Assembly: GCA_019649035.1 (NCBI GenBank)
Contig: BMAT01002136.1
Location: 318,081-353,500 of the forward strand
Direction of reading: 5' to 3'
Origin: Elysia marginata
Lineage: Eukaryota; Mollusca; Gastropoda; Plakobranchidae
Length of the DNA: 35,420 nt
Below, in pieces: positions 33,601-35,420 of the stretch (its first letter is position 1; every line of letters starts with the position of its first letter). The translations under genes and the position numbers were made by a program. The notes under the pieces are model-generated. The model was not told where the DNA came from. It saw nothing but the letters and a program-made list of their open reading frames with translations, and did not search any database.

Positions 33601-35061
33601 CTGGAGGAAACAGTGCCAGGAAACAGAATAACAACGGTGACAAATACGGCAAATTTTTTTCAGTTCAAAATCTGCAGTAGAATCTAAGCTTTCATGATCT
33701 GTAAAAAAGTCAAGAGTTTAATTTTAAACAATTTTCGAGACACCCTGCAGTTTCAGGCTGAATTGGCCGTCTATCAAGACAAAGAGAGTCCTGGCTATAA
33801 ATCGGAATACAATGACTGAAAATTTCAAACCAAAATGCCATTTTTAATACAATCACCCCGCCACTACTTTGATCAAAAACTTCTAAAGAGACGCGTGCGA
33901 TTAAGACAGAAAACTTTCTCGATTGCTAAGATTCATTACCTTATAATCTCACCAATGCGCCATTAGACTCAAGCAAATTGGGAACAAAATAAAATAAACT
34001 ATTATTTTATAGAAAAAAACTTATAAACAAATCTTCCAAGCTCTCTACCTTAATCCGTTTCCTGCTAAACATTTCAATAACAATATTTTTTTTCCTCGTG
34101 AATTTATTTGAGAGGCCCTTTTATGCTTTTATTTTGTCTTAAGCCTAAGACGTAAGTACTTTTTTATCAAGAAATTTTTATCAAGAATTTGTTGCATCTA
34201 AACCGATATGGCTTAGTTTTTTCATGCGGTTTTACTTTAGTTTATTTACTGCACAACTGTTTTCTCAAGGTGAAACCTTTTTTTTTCAAAATACTTTTGA
34301 AACCATCATTTTGTTAGGCAATAGTAAGAAATGAGATGTATTAGTTTTGACTTTGCCATTTAACTTTACGCTATCAAATCAATCTTGAAATTATATTGGC
34401 ATCAACCAACGAAATCAAAGATTTTTATGGCCAATCATTTTGAACGGTTTGGTAGAAATTCTATGACTTTTTCTCATTTTTTAAAAATTCATTTTGTCTA
34501 ACTATGAGCATCTTTATGCTTTATGATAAAGTTTTACCATTTTTTTCAGTAGAAAACCAAACTCCATGATAAAAATATATGAATTTACAGAGAAAGAGCT
34601 TTTGAACAAATGTATTATTATCAGAAAAAAAATTACGATTTTCCTATGGTTGGCCTTCTGAGGCCTAAAAAACTGCATCGTTAATTAAATATTACCTGAA
34701 AAAAATTTCTTTGGACATGTTTGGAACTGTCAAGATAAATTATACGGAGTATTTTTTTCTTTAATTGAAATATGAGCATTTAGCATTTTATTTGGAATAT
34801 CAAAACTGATCCATTTCAATTCATCTGTTTTACAGGTGGGCACTTAGTCAGGGTAAGACATCTAAACTAAAGAGTTTTCTTCACAAAGTACCTAATTACT
34901 CAAAGTAACTCAAATCATGGCAAGTCACGCCCGATCAGCTTTTTTTTAAAACTGATCTTGGCGCCGTTATTGAAAACTAGTGACATGCCCCCGAATTTCG
35001 CGGTTCTCAACAAAGATAGTGGAATTATTTTAGGTAAAGGTGAAAACATGACATCTGATTG
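33601..35061. other. AT-rich stretch without recognised genes
   Basis: Many A and T runs; no exon, RNA gene or element was recognised up to the palindrome at 35062. Confidence 0.5.
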
Positions 35062-35168
35062 ATTGAGACTTTTTGCGGAAAAAACGATCCTTATTATAAG
35101 TGTCACCGATCCCACTCAGTGACTCTCATATTACTATTAGGATCGTTTTTTCCGCAAAAAGTCTCAAT
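35062..35168. repeat. Palindrome with 30-bp arms and 47-bp spacer
   Basis: The left arm 35062-35091 begins ATTGAGACTTTTTGCGGAAA. The right arm 35139-35168 is its exact reverse complement. The spacer includes CCCACTCAGTGACTCTC. Such structures are often small DNA-transposon remnants (MITEs) or form hairpins in transcripts. No transposase and no clear target-site duplication was seen. Confidence 0.9.
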
Positions 35169-35420
35169 TAAGACTTTGAGGATGGCAAACTTAGCGCCTT
35201 TAATTGCGATCTAGATACATTTCTTGAATAACGAGGCAAACATATTCTTTAAAAAAAGCACTTACGCAGTTAAATACGTCTTTACACACTAAGGGTGAAA
35301 ACAAAAAAAGAAATTTGACAAATTAAAATTAATTAAAACGAAAGCGCACACGGTGGAAAGGACAAAGTCGTAGCGACTGGAAAAAAGGAATAGTTGAAAT
35401 AGAAGAAGAATGCTGTAGAG

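Noticed and set aside
33570-33720. A minus-strand frame with FELKKICRICHR, resembling the start of a RING-CH (MARCH) zinc finger, between an acceptor-like and a donor-like site.
   Set aside because: The residues after CRICH do not follow the RING-CH pattern, and the stretch lies antisense to, or just past, a LINE 3' region, so chance is more likely.

Overview
The window looks like nuclear DNA from an intron-rich, AT-rich invertebrate, most likely a mollusc or another lophotrochozoan. The evidence is short GT-AG exons in long introns, degraded non-LTR retrotransposons of two lineages, a tRNA-headed SINE in three copies, and many GA, CT, ATT and TAG microsatellites. The phylum is an inference from style and repeat content; no marker gene fixes it.

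The genes are two head-to-tail copies of SLC6 (sodium:neurotransmitter symporter fold) on the minus strand. Gene A runs from about 31.15 kb down to about 11.3 kb. I assembled fourteen exons: 30721-31147, 29015-29146, 27997-28134, 24565-24667, 22614-22746, 21993-22130, 18656-18759, 17581-17705, 16288-16541, 15405-15575, 14614-14787, 13574-13744, 12191-12250 and 11317-11358. They have GT/AG boundaries, agree in phase at every junction and sum to 2172 nt (724 codons). They cover TM1 to TM12 plus a C-terminal tail. The first coding exon, with the start codon, was not found; it should lie above 31147 or outside the window. Gene B enters at about 1.06 kb and leaves through the left edge: only its TM1 exon (839 to about 1058) and TM2 exon (468-599) are visible.

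Gene A is the notable part. The SLC6 frame aligns almost without gaps, but residues that bind ions, bind substrate or gate the transporter are replaced: the TM1 gate Arg is Glu, GLGN reads GLRN, the TM3 Tyr is Ser, the TM6 FFSLG Ser is Gly, the TM7 Asn is Ser, the TM8 Asp-Ser is Ile-Gln, and the start of TM10 is shortened. It keeps an intact reading frame, so it is more likely a repurposed SLC6-fold protein than a decayed gene. It also carries an acidic, Ser/Asn-rich N-terminal region with nine consecutive Asp. Gene B looks closer to canonical in the part seen.

Layout: 0-1.1 kb gene B exons; 1.6-2.15 kb purine tract and SINE copy 1; 2.2-9.9 kb mostly featureless, with a decayed LINE at 6.5-7.4 kb; 9.9-10.8 kb a decayed LINE of a second type; 11.3-31.15 kb gene A, whose introns hold SINE copies 2 and 3, a LINE 3' end with an ATT tail, a (TAG)n tract, and a degenerate minisatellite starting exactly at the TM5 exon donor; 31.15-35.4 kb upstream DNA with a LINE fragment at 33.2-33.6 kb and a 30-bp-arm palindrome at 35.06-35.17 kb.
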